From NCBI GenBank assembly GCA_946886875.1, contig CAMPJN010000228.1:1-6366 (forward strand): a DNA stretch of 6,366 nt, written 5' to 3'. Positions 5,751 to 6,366 of this stretch are shown here, one piece after another. Within the stretch, counting starts at the first letter, position 1. Each line of letters begins with the position of its first letter. Both the position numbers and the translations under genes were made by a program. The notes under the pieces are model-generated. The model ran no database searches. It saw nothing but the letters and a program-made list of their open reading frames with translations, and was not told the DNA's origin. This DNA comes from an uncultured Pseudomonas sp. Lineage in GTDB: Bacteria; Pseudomonadota; Gammaproteobacteria; Pseudomonadales; Pseudomonadaceae.

Positions 5751-6366
5751 GCGGTGAAAAGACAGAAGAAGCCACCGACCATAAACTGAGCGAGGCGCGC
5801 AAAAAGGGCGAGGTAGGGCAAAGCCAGGACGTGCACAAACTGCTGATCTGCTGGGGCCTGATCGAAGCCATCCTGGCGCTCGCCGATGACGGCATGCGCC
5901 AGCTCCAGTCGCTGGTCGAACTGCCCCTGCGGCGGCTCGACCAACCCTTCGTCCGCACCTTCGAAGAGGTCCTGGTGCACGCCGGCTGGATGCTCGCATC
6001 GTTCTCCATCGTCGCCGTGGGGCTGGCCGTGCTCTTGCGAGTGATCGGCGGTTGGTCGCAGTTCGGCCCGCTGTTCGCCCCCAAGGCCTTCAAGCTCGAC
6101 TTCAACCGCTTGAACCCGGTCAACCAGTTCAAGCAGATGTTCTCGGCGCAGAAGCTGACCGAGTTGCTGACCAGCGTGCTCAAAGCCGCGGCGATCTGTT
6201 CGGTGCTGTATATCGTGGTGAAGCCGGCCCTGGGCGTCTTGATCAAACTCGCACTGACCGACCTCGATCAGTACTGGCACACCCTCGCCGACCTGTTCGC
6301 CCAGGTCGCCCACGCCACCCTCGGCACCTTGCTGGCCATCGCGGCTTTCGACTTCGGCCTGCAGAA
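5747..6366 (+). CDS. sctU: T3SS export switch protein SctU (HrcU, FlhB family), 5' part
   Basis: The frame opens at ATG 5747, overlapping the sctT stop (ATGA), and runs without a stop off the right edge: 206 complete codons of an expected roughly 350-360. The N-terminus, MSGEKTEEATDHKLSEARKK followed by GEVGQSQD, is the hallmark of SctU/FlhB proteins. Hydrophobic segments lie at about 32-46, 81-103, 143-166 and 187-205. The conserved LNPVNQFKQMFS segment, at about 124-135, lies between the second and third; it belongs to the loop that embraces SctR/SctS in FlhB-type gates. The autocleaving NPTH motif and the cytoplasmic domain bound by SctP lie beyond the window, so cleavage competence cannot be judged. 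Only a weak purine run (TGAG, 5737-5740) precedes the start, so translation probably depends on coupling to sctT. Confidence 0.96.
   Translation, partial: MSGEKTEEATDHKLSEARKKGEVGQSQDVHKLLICWGLIEAILALADDGMRQLQSLVELPLRRLDQPFVRTFEEVLVHAGWMLASFSIVAVGLAVLLRVIGGWSQFGPLFAPKAFKLDFNRLNPVNQFKQMFSAQKLTELLTSVLKAAAICSVLYIVVKPALGVLIKLALTDLDQYWHTLADLFAQVAHATLGTLLAIAAFDFGLQ

Overview
The window is a dense, single-strand run of structural genes for a type III secretion system (T3SS). In unified Sct names the order is sctD (3' part), sctN, sctO, sctP, sctQ, sctR, sctS, sctT, sctU (5' part). All lie on the + strand and nearly fill the window. Neighbouring genes overlap by 1-14 bases or are separated by at most 8 bases, so there is no intergenic room for an internal promoter or terminator of the usual kind. 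No RNA genes, mobile elements, repeats or CRISPR arrays were seen, and no stretch of 300 bases lacks a gene.

The order sctD(hrpQ)-sctN(hrcN)-sctO(hrpO)-sctP(hrpP)-sctQ(hrcQ)-sctRSTU(hrcRSTU) is that of the Hrp1 (Hrc-Hrp1) family of plant-associated bacteria such as Pseudomonas syringae and Erwinia/Pantoea. The recalled sequence character of SctS, SctT and SctU also fits P. syringae HrcS, HrcT and HrcU closely. The DNA is GC-rich with strong G/C third-position bias, which suits a Pseudomonas-like gammaproteobacterium better than Erwinia. The species cannot be fixed from this window.

Layout by function: bases 3-638 encode the acidic linker, the single membrane helix and the periplasmic part of the inner-membrane ring protein SctD. 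Its cytoplasmic N-terminus (FHA-like in this family) lies upstream of the window. Bases 638-2450 encode the hexameric ATPase SctN and its coiled-coil stalk SctO. Bases 2447-2974 encode a short SctP-type length-control/substrate-switch protein. Bases 2971-4032 encode the cytoplasmic sorting-platform protein SctQ. Bases 4029-6366 encode the export gate SctR-SctS-SctT and the start of the switch protein SctU. Together these form the cytoplasmic motor, sorting platform and membrane export gate. SctV would be expected just upstream, and the rest of SctU, with its autocleavage site, just downstream.

The most interesting feature is inside sctQ. The gene is one uninterrupted 353-codon frame, but codon 239 is an ATG preceded by a good ribosome binding site (AGAGGAAA). 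This start would give a separate 115-residue C-terminal protein containing only the second SpoA domain. P. syringae encodes this protein as two genes, hrcQa and hrcQb, and the internal start falls about where that split lies. The locus therefore looks like the fused counterpart of the split arrangement. Otherwise this is a well-known system, and I found no wholly new one.
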